Below, piece after piece: positions 28,902-37,049 of a stretch of 64,000 nucleotides of DNA. Every line of letters begins with the position of its first letter. The first letter of the stretch is position 1. The position numbers and the translations under genes were made by a program. The notes below the pieces were generated by a model. It was not told the origin of the DNA. It did not search any database and worked only from the letters and a program-made list of their open reading frames with translations. Source of the DNA: Sphingomonas sp. EC-HK361 (GTDB lineage Bacteria; Pseudomonadota; Alphaproteobacteria; Sphingomonadales; Sphingomonadaceae); NCBI RefSeq assembly GCF_902498785.1, contig NZ_LR701494.1, positions 372,001 to 436,000 of the forward strand. Direction: 5' to 3'.

Positions 28902-28920
28902 GTCGGCTACGGTGTTCGCG

Positions 28921-29020
28921 ATGTGCTCCCGCGAAGGGGCACCCCACAAAGTATTACTTTGCGGGGACCCCGAAGGCGGAAGCCCAGGCTGGGTCCCCGC
29001 CTTCGCGGGGACCCATTCGG
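28921..29020. repeat. REP-like palindromic repeat (two hairpins)
   Basis: Two stem-loops stand side by side in the only intergenic space between cysK and the SleB-type gene. The first pairs CCCC-CAAAGT (28942-28952) with ACTTTG-GGGG (28956-28966), with one mismatch and a 3-base loop. The second is a perfect 10-base stem GGGTCCCCGC (28991-29000) / GCGGGGACCC (29005-29014) with loop CTTC. The CCGCCTTCGCGGGGAC core is a pattern I associate with repetitive extragenic palindromes in sphingomonads. It ends 17 bases before the next ATG. Confidence 0.8.
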
Positions 29021-29036
29021 CCGGCAGCGCTGTTTT

Positions 29037-30326
29037 ATGAGTTTCCGCACTCTCCAAATTGCATCCGTGGTGATCGCCGTGGGAGCCATCACGCTGCCGA
29101 CGCTTGTGGTGCTGCATCCGCCGCACATCCCCATCCGCGTCGCCGCCAAGGTCAAGCGACCCCAGCGCGTGGCCCCCGCCACCGTCGTTCCCGACGTCGA
29201 ACCCGTGGAAATCCAGGACTTGGCGCCCGAGGATGCCAAGGCGTTCAACGCCAGCATCCCGTTCGTCAGCGGCCCGAACCCGGCCGCCCGCGCCTACCAT
29301 TTCGCCGGCAGCACCGATAACCTAGCGCGCGCCACCGACTGCCTCGCCGCGGCCGCCTATTACGAAGCGGGCGACGACGCGGTCGGGGAGCGCGCCGTTG
29401 CGCAGGTCGTCCTCAACCGCCTGCGTCACCCGGCATTTCCCAAGACCGTGTGCGGCGTCGTCTTCCAAGGATCGGAGCGATCGACCGGCTGCCAGTTCAC
29501 CTTTACCTGCGACGGCGCGATGTCGCGCACCCCATCCGACACCGCGTGGCGCCGCGCGCGACAGGTTGCGAGCGCGGCGCTCGCCGGCTCGGTCTACAAA
29601 CCCGTCGGCTATGCCACCCATTATCATACCGATTGGGTCGTGCCGTATTGGCAATCGAGCCTCGACAAGCTCGTCGAGGTCCACACGCACCTCTTCTTCC
29701 GCTGGACCGGCTGGTGGGGGACGCCGCCTGCGTTCAACCGGCATCCCAGCGGGGTCGAGCCCGCCATCGCGAAGCTCGCGATGCTCTCTCCCGAGCATCG
29801 CACCGGCGTCGCGCTGGGTGAGGCCGATGCCGCGATCGTCGAGGCGACGCCTTATACCGGCGGCGCGCCACTACCGCTCGCCAGCGAGCCAGGGACCTTT
29901 CTCACCAACCTGCCGACCACGCGCGCCGGTGAATTTCCCGCCCTCGCCAGGCAGGCGTGCGGGGACCTCGCGCAGTGCAAGGTGCTGGGCTGGACGGATC
30001 TCCGCCAAAAGGCCGCAGCGCTGCCGATGACGCCCGAACAGATGAACGCGATGTCGTTCAGCTACCTGCGCGATCGAAGCGCGGGGCTCGAGCGGATGCT
30101 GTGGAATTGCGCGGAGTTTCAGCGCCCTACGGCGCAGTGCATGAAGCGGCAGGTGCTTCGCCTGCCCCCCGTGGTTGTCCCGCCGCAAAACGGTGCGGTT
30201 GCGCCGCCAGCGGTCGTTCCGACGCGCGGAGTCGGCGACCTCTCGGGTGTCCGCCGCAAGCCCGCCGGACCGCCGGCGCCGATCGCGACGCCGACTGACC
30301 AGTCAGGCCCGGTCACGCAGCCATGA
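29037..30326 (+). CDS. SleB-type cell wall hydrolase
   Basis: 429 residues from the ATG at 29037. An N-terminal hydrophobic signal/anchor (LQIASVVIAVGAITLPTLVVL) leads to a Hydrolase_2 domain at about 95-225: DCLAAAAYYEAGDDAVGERAVAQVVLNRLRHPAFPKTVCGVVFQGS holds the catalytic Glu, and QFTFTCDG, ATHYHTDWVVPYW complete it. This family cleaves peptidoglycan (spore cortex lytic enzyme fold, also in non-sporeformers). The C-terminal 200 residues are proline-rich and without a known domain. The end overlaps the convergent acyl-CoA dehydrogenase by 14 bases. Confidence 0.9.
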   Translation: MSFRTLQIASVVIAVGAITLPTLVVLHPPHIPIRVAAKVKRPQRVAPATVVPDVEPVEIQDLAPEDAKAFNASIPFVSGPNPAARAYHFAGSTDNLARATDCLAAAAYYEAGDDAVGERAVAQVVLNRLRHPAFPKTVCGVVFQGSERSTGCQFTFTCDGAMSRTPSDTAWRRARQVASAALAGSVYKPVGYATHYHTDWVVPYWQSSLDKLVEVHTHLFFRWTGWWGTPPAFNRHPSGVEPAIAKLAMLSPEHRTGVALGEADAAIVEATPYTGGAPLPLASEPGTFLTNLPTTRAGEFPALARQACGDLAQCKVLGWTDLRQKAAALPMTPEQMNAMSFSYLRDRSAGLERMLWNCAEFQRPTAQCMKRQVLRLPPVVVPPQNGAVAPPAVVPTRGVGDLSGVRRKPAGPPAPIATPTDQSGPVTQP

Positions 30327-32115
30327 ACATCTCGGGCGGTAGCGCCATGATGGCGTCCGCCCCGCCTTCGATCTTGCGGCGCAGCGCGCCCGTGTCGGGC
30401 ATGACGCGTTCAGCGAAATAGCGCGCGGTGACAAGCTTGGCGTCGAGGAATACCGCGTCGCCCTCGCCCGCCGCCTTCAACGCCGCCGCCGCAGTCGCCA
30501 TCCGCAGCCACATCAGCCCGGTCGCGACGATGCCAAGCAGGTGCATATAGCTGTAGGCGCCGGCGCCGACATTGTTCGGGTTCTGCATGCCGTTCGCCAT
30601 GAACCACATGGTTGCGCCCTGAAGGTCGCCCAGCGCCTTCTCGAGCCGACCGGCGAACTCGGCAACGGCGTCATTTCCCTTCGCTGCAGCGATCTCGTCG
30701 CCAACCAGCTTGAAGAACGCCTGCACCGCGCGGCCGCCATTCTGCGCCAGCTTGCGCCCGACAAGATCCATCGCCTGCACCCCGTTGGTGCCTTCGTAGA
30801 TCATCGCGATCCGCGCATCGCGGACATATTGCTCCATCCCCCATTCGGCGATGTAGCCGTGTCCGCCGTAGACCTGCTGGGCGTTGGTCGCGATCTCATA
30901 GCCCTTGTCGGTGCCGACACCCTTGATGACCGGGGTCAGCAGCCCGATCAGGTCGGCCGCGAGCTGCCGCTCGCCCTCGTCTGCGGCGGCATGTTCCAGA
31001 TCGACCTGCAACGCACCCCACAGGCACAGCGCGCGCAGGCCCTCGGTCCATGCTTTGGCGTCCATCAGCATCCGCCGCACATCGGGATGGACGAACAGCG
31101 TGTCGGCCTTCTCGCCCGGCTCGGCCGGACCGGTCAGCGCGCGACCCTGCCGGCGATCCTGCGCATAGTGCACCGCATTCTGATACGCCGTCTCGCCGAC
31201 CGCGAGGCCCTGCAGCCCGACACCGAGCCGCGCCGCATTCATCATGATGAACATCGCGGCCAGGCCCTTCATTTCCTTGCCGACCAGCCAGCCGGTCGCG
31301 CCGTCATAATTCATCACGCAGGTCGAATTGGCGTGGATGCCCATCTTGTGCTCGATCGAACCGCACGACACGCCGTTGCGCGCGCCCAGCGAGCCGTCTT
31401 CGTTCACCAAGATTTTCGGCACAACGAAGAGCGAAATGCCCTTCGAGCTGTCTGGCGCGCCCGGCGTCTTGGCAAGGACGAGGTGGATGATGTTCTCGGT
31501 CAGGTCATGCTCGCCCGCCGAGATGAAGATCTTGGTGCCGGTGATCGCGTAGGAGCCGTCCGCCTGCGGCTCCGCCTTCGTCTTGATGAGCCCCAGATCG
31601 GTGCCGCACTGCGGCTCGGTCAGGTTCATCGTCCCGCCCCACGCACCAGAGATCATGTTCGGGAGATACTTCGCCTGCTGTTCCGGACTCCCCTTCACCA
31701 GCAGTGCCGCGATCGCGCCGTGCGCGAGTCCCGGATACATCGCGAACGCCATGTTGGCGGAGATCATATACTCCTGGAACGCAGTGGAGACGACGTGCGG
31801 CATCCCCTGCCCGCCAAACGCCTCTGGCGCGCTCAGCGTCCCCCATCCGGACTCGACGAACTTGGCGTAAGCCTCCTTGAACCCCGCGGGCGTGGTCACC
31901 GACCCGTCGGCGTTGCGCGTGCATCCTTCCTGATCGCCCGACAGGTTCAGCGGAAACAAAACCTCGGCCACGAAGCGCCCGCCTTCCTCCAGCACCGCAT
32001 CGACGACGTCGGGTGTCGCGGCGGCGAACCCTTCGACGTTCGCATGATTCTGCAGGCCGACGACATGGTCGAGAACGAAGCGCGTATCGCGAACGGGGGG
32101 CGTGAATTGCGGCAT
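30313..32115 (-). CDS. Acyl-CoA dehydrogenase with extended C-terminal domain
   Basis: 600 residues from ATG 32115. FAD enzyme that desaturates acyl-CoA thioesters. MISGAWGGTMNLTEPQCGTDLGLIKTKAEPQADGSYAITGTKIFISAGEHDL is the ACAD middle domain, and QVYGGHGYIAEWGMEQYVRDARIAMIYEGTNGVQAMDLVGRKL holds the catalytic Glu of the C-terminal helical domain. The extra ~120 residues at the end match the DmdC-like/FadE subgroup. One base separates it from the MerR regulator upstream, so they form an operon and the regulator probably controls it. Confidence 0.92.
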   Translation of the reverse strand: MPQFTPPVRDTRFVLDHVVGLQNHANVEGFAAATPDVVDAVLEEGGRFVAEVLFPLNLSGDQEGCTRNADGSVTTPAGFKEAYAKFVESGWGTLSAPEAFGGQGMPHVVSTAFQEYMISANMAFAMYPGLAHGAIAALLVKGSPEQQAKYLPNMISGAWGGTMNLTEPQCGTDLGLIKTKAEPQADGSYAITGTKIFISAGEHDLTENIIHLVLAKTPGAPDSSKGISLFVVPKILVNEDGSLGARNGVSCGSIEHKMGIHANSTCVMNYDGATGWLVGKEMKGLAAMFIMMNAARLGVGLQGLAVGETAYQNAVHYAQDRRQGRALTGPAEPGEKADTLFVHPDVRRMLMDAKAWTEGLRALCLWGALQVDLEHAAADEGERQLAADLIGLLTPVIKGVGTDKGYEIATNAQQVYGGHGYIAEWGMEQYVRDARIAMIYEGTNGVQAMDLVGRKLAQNGGRAVQAFFKLVGDEIAAAKGNDAVAEFAGRLEKALGDLQGATMWFMANGMQNPNNVGAGAYSYMHLLGIVATGLMWLRMATAAAALKAAGEGDAVFLDAKLVTARYFAERVMPDTGALRRKIEGGADAIMALPPEMFMAA

Positions 32116-32116
32116 G

Positions 32117-32539
32117 TCAGGCGTCCTTGGGATGCGGATTGGTGTCGAGCAGCGCGACGAAATCGTCGAGTTCGGCAATGGCGGCGTCGATGTCGCGCTT
32201 CTGCGCTTCGAGCAGCGCGATCCGCTGGCGGCAGCGATCGATGGTGACCGCGCGCTGCGTGTTGCGCCCATCGCCGACATCGTAGAGGTCGATCATCTCG
32301 CGGATTTCGCCGAGCGAGAAGCCCACCCGCTTGCCGCGCAAGATCCACGCCAGCCGGGCGCGGTCGCGGTGCGAATAAATGCGCGCCGTCCCGCGCCTTT
32401 CGGGCGAGATCAGCCCCTCGTCCTCGTAGAAACGCAGCGCCCGCGGCGTCACGTCGAACTCGGCGGAGAGATCGGAAATGGAAAAGGATTCGCGGTCGCG
32501 ACGCGGCTCGATCGCGGCATAGGCGGCAACGGTCGACAT
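32117..32539 (-). CDS. MerR family transcriptional regulator (LiuR-like)
   Basis: 140 residues. N-terminal winged helix-turn-helix SISDLSAEFDVTPRALRFYEDEGLISPERRGTARIYSHRDRARLAWILRGKRVGFSLGEIREMIDLY, then a coiled dimerisation helix (RCRQRIALLEAQKRDIDAAIAELDDFV). No metal-binding cysteines, unlike MerR or CueR. The sequence style and its partner, an acyl-CoA dehydrogenase, recall LiuR and similar regulators of branched-chain or fatty acyl-CoA degradation. Likely autoregulates its own promoter in 32540-32570. Confidence 0.9.
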   Translation of the reverse strand: MSTVAAYAAIEPRRDRESFSISDLSAEFDVTPRALRFYEDEGLISPERRGTARIYSHRDRARLAWILRGKRVGFSLGEIREMIDLYDVGDGRNTQRAVTIDRCRQRIALLEAQKRDIDAAIAELDDFVALLDTNPHPKDA

Positions 32540-32570
32540 GGCTGCCGACTAACTCGCCTTTACGTGAACG

Positions 32571-33068
32571 TCAAGACGCGCAAGGCATCCCGCCGCGCGG
32601 ATCGCGCATCGTGCGCGCTTCCGACATGCTCGCGCCGAGACGCGGCACGGTGAGAGCGGCGAGCGTGACGCGGCCGGTGCAGGACCGGTCGCAACTTCGC
32701 GGCAAGTTCGTTGGAAAGACAATTCTATCGCCTTCGAACCTCGCGGTGAAGCGGCAGCCAGCGCCAAACTCGACCTGCATCTGCGCGCCATCGACACGCG
32801 CCGTTCCGACGGCGCCGCAGCCTTGCGAATTGCCGTAATCGATGACCGCACCGATCCTGAAATCGGTCTTTGCAGGAACAATGCAGACCCGGTCGGTATC
32901 GGCGACATAGAGCCCGGTCGGGTCGCCGATCGGCGCGATCAGCCCCGCCTTCGCGGCGGCGCGCTCCAGTCTCTCGCCGGAATCCCGCGTCTGCGCCGGG
33001 GGCGCCGGCTTCGCCGCGCCGCACCCGGCGAGCAGCAGTAGCATGATCGCGGCAACCGCGCCTCTCAA
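32571..33068 (-). CDS. Lipoprotein of unknown function
   Basis: 165 residues from a TTG at 33068 whose TTGA overlaps the hisI stop; the later ATG would leave a signal too short to work. The signal [17 protein letters not shown] ends in a lipobox LAGC (Cys17), so the mature protein is lipid-anchored. Five further cysteines ([37 protein letters not shown]) suggest disulfides; the domain is beta-rich. It is coupled to histidine biosynthesis only by the overlap. No family recognised. Confidence 0.75.
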   Translation of the reverse strand: MRGAVAAIMLLLLAGCGAAKPAPPAQTRDSGERLERAAAKAGLIAPIGDPTGLYVADTDRVCIVPAKTDFRIGAVIDYGNSQGCGAVGTARVDGAQMQVEFGAGCRFTARFEGDRIVFPTNLPRSCDRSCTGRVTLAALTVPRLGASMSEARTMRDPRGGMPCAS

Positions 33069-33427
33069 GTCAGCGGCTCCAGCCCGTCCTCGCCGATCCG
33101 CCGGAAGAAGCAGCTCTCCGCCCCGGTATGGCACGCCGGCCCGGCCGGCTCGACGATCAGCCACACCGCATCCTGATCGCAGTCGATCCGCATCTCGACG
33201 ACCCGCATCACATTGCCGGAGGTTTCGCCCTTCTTCCACAATCGCCCTCGACTGCGCGAAAAGAACGTCGCCTCGCCGGTGGCCCGCGTCGCGGCGAAAG
33301 CCTCGGCATTCATGTGCGCGACCATCAGCAGCGCGCCTGTTGCGGCATCGGTAACGACGGCGGTGAGGATCCCGGCCGCGTCGAATTTCGGATTGAGCGT
33401 CAGGCCGGTGTCGCGATCGTCGGGCAT
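33065..33427 (-). CDS. hisI: Phosphoribosyl-AMP cyclohydrolase
   Basis: 120 residues from ATG 33427. Third step of histidine synthesis, opening the purine ring of PR-AMP with zinc. [40 protein letters not shown], the DCDQDAVW magnesium motif with Cys, and [13 protein letters not shown] with two zinc cysteines are all present. It is a stand-alone HisI, not fused to HisE. The divergent purF gene starts 160 bases away. Confidence 0.95.
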   Translation of the reverse strand: MPDDRDTGLTLNPKFDAAGILTAVVTDAATGALLMVAHMNAEAFAATRATGEATFFSRSRGRLWKKGETSGNVMRVVEMRIDCDQDAVWLIVEPAGPACHTGAESCFFRRIGEDGLEPLT

Positions 33428-33509
33428 GACGCCTGCTACCGCGTTACGCCGCGGCCTGCCAGATGCTCGCCTATCTCCACCCCCATGCTGCGCTCGAAAC
33501 CGAAATATG

Positions 33510-33525
33510 TGACACCGCCGTGTCA
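33510..33525. promoter_or_regulatory. Inverted repeat in the hisI-purF divergent promoter region
   Basis: TGACAC (33510-33515) and GTGTCA (33520-33525) form a 6-base inverted repeat with a 4-base spacer, about 62 bases before the purF ATG and 83 before hisI. It is the only clear dyad in the divergent gap and could be an operator; which regulator binds is unknown. Confidence 0.4.
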
Positions 33526-33586
33526 CGGGGCGCGACAAACCCGGATCGCCACCCTATATGGCGGGCGCCATCATAGACGGACCGTC

Positions 33587-35044
33587 ATGCTGACCACGCA
33601 CCCCTACGACGACGACAAGCTGCGCGAGGAGTGCGGCATCTTCGGTGTTTCCGGCACCGACAGCGCCGCCGCCCTCGTCGCGCTTGGCCTCCATGCGCTC
33701 CAGCACCGCGGACAGGAAGCGGCCGGGATCACCAGCTTCGACGGCGAATCCTTCCACACCCACCGGGCAATGGGCCATGTCGCGGGCAATTTCGACCGCG
33801 ACGAGATCATCCGCGCGCTGCCGGGCGAGGTCGCGGCAGGCCATGTCCGCTATTCGACAACTGGCGAGACGGCGCTGCGCAACGTGCAGCCGCTCTACGC
33901 CGAACTTTCGACCGGCGGATTTGCGGTGGCGCATAACGGCAACATCTCGAACGCGATGCGGCTGCGCAAGGAACTCGTGCGCCGCGGCTCGATCTTCCAG
34001 TCGACCAGCGATACCGAGACGATCATCCATCTCGTCGCGACGAGCAAATACCGCACGCTGCTGGATCGCTTCATCGACGCGCTGAAGCAGGTCGAAGGCG
34101 CCTATTCGCTGATCGTGATGACGCCGGAAGGCATGATCGCCTGCCGCGATCCGCTCGGCATTCGTCCACTCGTCATGGGCAAGCTGGGCGATGCGGTGAT
34201 CTTCGCGTCCGAGACCGTAGCGCTGGACGTTGTCGGCGCAACGTTCGAGCGTGCGGTCGATCCTGGTGAGCTGGTCATCGTCCAGAACGGCGAAATCCGC
34301 TCGATCCGTCCCTTCGCCGAGCAGCCGGCGCGACCGTGCATCTTCGAATGGGTGTATTTCTCGCGTCCCGATTCGATCGTCGACGATCACTCGGTGTATT
34401 CGGTGCGCAAGGCGATCGGCGCGCAACTGGCGATCGAGGCGCCGGTAGAGGCCGATCTGGTCATCCCCGTGCCTGATTCGGGGGTGCCTGCGGCCATCGG
34501 CTACGCACAGGAAAGCGGCATCCCGTTCGAGCTCGGCATCATCCGCTCGCATTATGTCGGGCGCACCTTCATCCAGCCGGGCGACAAGGTCCGCCATCTC
34601 GGCGTGAAGCTGAAGCACAACGCGAACCGCGCGCTCATCCAGGGCAAGCGGGTTGTCCTCATCGACGATTCGATCGTTCGCGGCACCACCAGCCTGAAGA
34701 TCGTGCAGATGATGCGTGAAGCCGGCGCGGCGGAGGTGCATATGCGAATCGCCTCGCCGCCGACGCGGCACAGCTGCTTCTACGGGGTCGACACGCCCGA
34801 GCGCGCGAAGCTGCTCGCGGCCAAGCTCGACCTCGGCGGGATGACCGATTTCATCCACGCGGACAGCCTGTCGTTCGTGTCGATCGACGGCCTCTACAAG
34901 GCGCTTGGCGAGGCCAAGCGGGCGGATGTTTCGCCGCGATATTGCGACGCCTGCTTCACGGGCGACTATCCGACCACGCTGACCGACCACGACGAAATCG
35001 CCGACGTCGATCAGTTTGCGATGCTCGCCGAGCGCGTCGCCTGA
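33587..35044 (+). CDS. purF: Amidophosphoribosyltransferase
   Basis: 485 residues from ATG 33587. First committed step of purine synthesis, making phosphoribosylamine from PRPP and glutamine. A 15-residue propeptide (ending LREE) precedes the nucleophile Cys16 in EECGIFGV, as in the self-processed PurF class. The glutaminase domain has LHALQHRGQEAAGI and AHNGNISN; the PRTase domain has VIPVPDSGVPAAIGYAQESG, FIQPGDKVR and the PRPP loop VVLIDDSIVRGTTS. Late cysteines (YCDACFTG) may ligate the Fe-S cluster of this class. Confidence 0.97.
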   Translation: MLTTHPYDDDKLREECGIFGVSGTDSAAALVALGLHALQHRGQEAAGITSFDGESFHTHRAMGHVAGNFDRDEIIRALPGEVAAGHVRYSTTGETALRNVQPLYAELSTGGFAVAHNGNISNAMRLRKELVRRGSIFQSTSDTETIIHLVATSKYRTLLDRFIDALKQVEGAYSLIVMTPEGMIACRDPLGIRPLVMGKLGDAVIFASETVALDVVGATFERAVDPGELVIVQNGEIRSIRPFAEQPARPCIFEWVYFSRPDSIVDDHSVYSVRKAIGAQLAIEAPVEADLVIPVPDSGVPAAIGYAQESGIPFELGIIRSHYVGRTFIQPGDKVRHLGVKLKHNANRALIQGKRVVLIDDSIVRGTTSLKIVQMMREAGAAEVHMRIASPPTRHSCFYGVDTPERAKLLAAKLDLGGMTDFIHADSLSFVSIDGLYKALGEAKRADVSPRYCDACFTGDYPTTLTDHDEIADVDQFAMLAERVA

Positions 35045-35070
35045 CCCCTAAGATCCGCATGGGAGATACC

Positions 35071-35784
35071 ATGACCGACACGCCCCTTGCCGGCCGCCTT
35101 GCGCTCGTCACCGGCGCCAGCCGCGGTATCGGCGCCGCGACGGCGATCGCCCTTGGCCGGGCGGGCGCGCACGTCATCCTGACCGCCCGTACCGCCGGCG
35201 GGCTGGAAGAGGTCGAGGAAGCGATCCATGCCGCCGGCGGCAGCGCCACCATCGCGCCGCTCGACCTGACCGAGACCGATTCGATAGCGCGGCTGGCCAA
35301 GGCGATCGGCGAGCGGTGGAACGCGCTCGACATCCTGGTGCTGAACGCCGCGATGCTCGGCGCGCTCGCCGCGGTGCCGGCGATCGATCCCAAGGAATTC
35401 GCCTCCGTCCTGACGCTCAACGTCAGCGCGCAGGCCGCGCTGATCGCCGCGTTCGACCCGATGCTGCGCCGGTCGAAGGATGCGCGGATCATCGGCATCA
35501 CATCGTCCGTCGGTCGCACGCCGCGCGCCTATTGGGGGCAATATGGTGCCTCCAAGGCGGCATTCGAAACGCTGCTGCTCGCTTATGGCGACGAGATGGA
35601 AGAGATCAGCCGCATCCGCGTCGCGATCGTCGATCCCGGCGCCACGCGCACGAAAATGCGCGCGCGCGCCTATCCGGGCGAGGATCCTGCGTCGGTTAAG
35701 GACCCGGCGGTGGTGGGCGACCGGATCGCCGCGCTGGCGTCAGAGGGGTTCGCGGCGGGCCATGTCGAACGCGTCGAAGCCTAG
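35071..35784 (+). CDS. Short-chain dehydrogenase/reductase
   Basis: 237 residues; the ATG at 35071 follows GGGAG by seven bases. Classical SDR: TGASRGIGAATAIALGRAGA binds NAD(P), LNAAMLG is the NNAG variant, SSVG the catalytic Ser, and YGASKAAF holds Tyr and Lys. PGATRTKMRARAYPGEDP is the substrate loop. Such stand-alone SDRs near purF are common in sphingomonads; the substrate is unknown. Its TAG stop shares the four bases CTAG (35781-35784) with the stop of the convergent cyclopropane-synthase gene. Confidence 0.88.
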   Translation: MTDTPLAGRLALVTGASRGIGAATAIALGRAGAHVILTARTAGGLEEVEEAIHAAGGSATIAPLDLTETDSIARLAKAIGERWNALDILVLNAAMLGALAAVPAIDPKEFASVLTLNVSAQAALIAAFDPMLRRSKDARIIGITSSVGRTPRAYWGQYGASKAAFETLLLAYGDEMEEISRIRVAIVDPGATRTKMRARAYPGEDPASVKDPAVVGDRIAALASEGFAAGHVERVEA

Positions 35785-37007
35785 CGCTTCACCAGCGTGA
35801 TCTGCGCCACGTCGATCCCGCCGCCGCGAAAGCCGCCCTCGCAATACATCAGGTAATAGCGCCACAGATCGACGAACCGCGCGTCGAACCGGGCCGGCAG
35901 GCGCCCCTTGTCCACGGCAAGATCGAACGCCTCGCGCCAACGCCGGAGCGTCTCCGCATAGTGTAGCCCGAAGCCCGCGCAGTCCTGCCACATCAGGCCA
36001 TGCGACTCCGCAATCGCGCGGAACCGGGTTTCGGACAGCAGCAGCCCGCCGGGAAAGATGTAGCGCTGGATGAAGTCCACGCCGTCGGCATATTCCGCGA
36101 AGATCGCGTCATCGATCGCGATATACTGGATCGCTGCCCGCCCGCCCGGCTTCAGCGCGCGCGCGATGACCGCGACATAATCGTCCCAATATTCGCGGCC
36201 GACCGCTTCGACCATCTCGATGCTCACGACCGCGTCGAACTTCCCCGCCACGTCGCGATAATCGGTGATCGCGACCGAAACGCCGGGCAGTGCCTGCGCC
36301 TCGACTGCCTCCTTCTGCTCGCGCGACAGCGTGATGCCGTGGACACGCACCCCGGCCGCCGATGCGATCGCCGCGAAGGATCCCCAGCCGCACCCGATCT
36401 CTAGGATGGTGTCGCCCGCCTTCGTCTCCGTCCGCGCTAGTACCGCGCGCAGCTTGCGCGTCTGCGCCTGCGTCAACGGCTCCGCCACATCGATCGGCTC
36501 GGCAAAGATCGCGGACGAATAGGTGAGACTGTGATCGAGCCATTCGCGGTAGAAATCGTTGCCCAGATCGTAGTGGAACGCGATGTTGCGCCGCGCGCCG
36601 GCGCGGCTGTTGCGCCGCAGGCGATGCCACGCGCGCGCGGCCAGTTTGGCGGGACCACCAGCGCGACCGACTCGGCGCAACGTCACCGCGTTGCGCATGA
36701 AAAGATCGAACAGCGGCACCGGATCGGGGCAGGTCCAGTCGCCCGCGACCCAACCCTCATACCAGCCGACCGACCCGCTGCTGGCGAGGCGCCAGAGCGC
36801 ACGCCAGCGCACGACATGAACAATGGCAAGCGGCCCCTCCACCCGGCCGCCGAGCAGCCGCCGCGTCCCGTCGGGCAGCGACGCCTCGATCGCGCCCGCC
36901 GCCAGCCCGGAATCGACCCGGTCGAGCATGCGGTGGAATATCGGCGCGACGATGCGCGCGATCCTGCCGCCCGGCTTTTGCCGCTCCTGCCGCGTTTCCC
37001 TGTTCAT
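35781..37007 (-). CDS. Cyclopropane-fatty-acyl-phospholipid synthase family methyltransferase
   Basis: 408 residues from ATG 37007; a GTG at 37025 would add six residues. N-terminal lipid-binding part (YEGWVAGDWTCPDPVPLFDLFMRN) and SAM domain: AFHYDLGNDFYREWLDHSLTYSSAIF, the SAM loop ILEIGCGWGSFAAIA, GITLSREQKE, SIEMVEAVGREYWDDY, and FIQRYIFPGGLLLSET. C-terminal WREAFD and FDARFVDLWRYYLMYCEGGFRGG match. The enzyme adds a methylene bridge to unsaturated lipids; the family also includes methyltransferases with other fates. Confidence 0.9.
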   Translation of the reverse strand: MNRETRQERQKPGGRIARIVAPIFHRMLDRVDSGLAAGAIEASLPDGTRRLLGGRVEGPLAIVHVVRWRALWRLASSGSVGWYEGWVAGDWTCPDPVPLFDLFMRNAVTLRRVGRAGGPAKLAARAWHRLRRNSRAGARRNIAFHYDLGNDFYREWLDHSLTYSSAIFAEPIDVAEPLTQAQTRKLRAVLARTETKAGDTILEIGCGWGSFAAIASAAGVRVHGITLSREQKEAVEAQALPGVSVAITDYRDVAGKFDAVVSIEMVEAVGREYWDDYVAVIARALKPGGRAAIQYIAIDDAIFAEYADGVDFIQRYIFPGGLLLSETRFRAIAESHGLMWQDCAGFGLHYAETLRRWREAFDLAVDKGRLPARFDARFVDLWRYYLMYCEGGFRGGGIDVAQITLVKR

Positions 37008-37049
37008 CGCTCCGGCTATCTGCACATTCCGCCGCCCGAGAAAAGGGGA

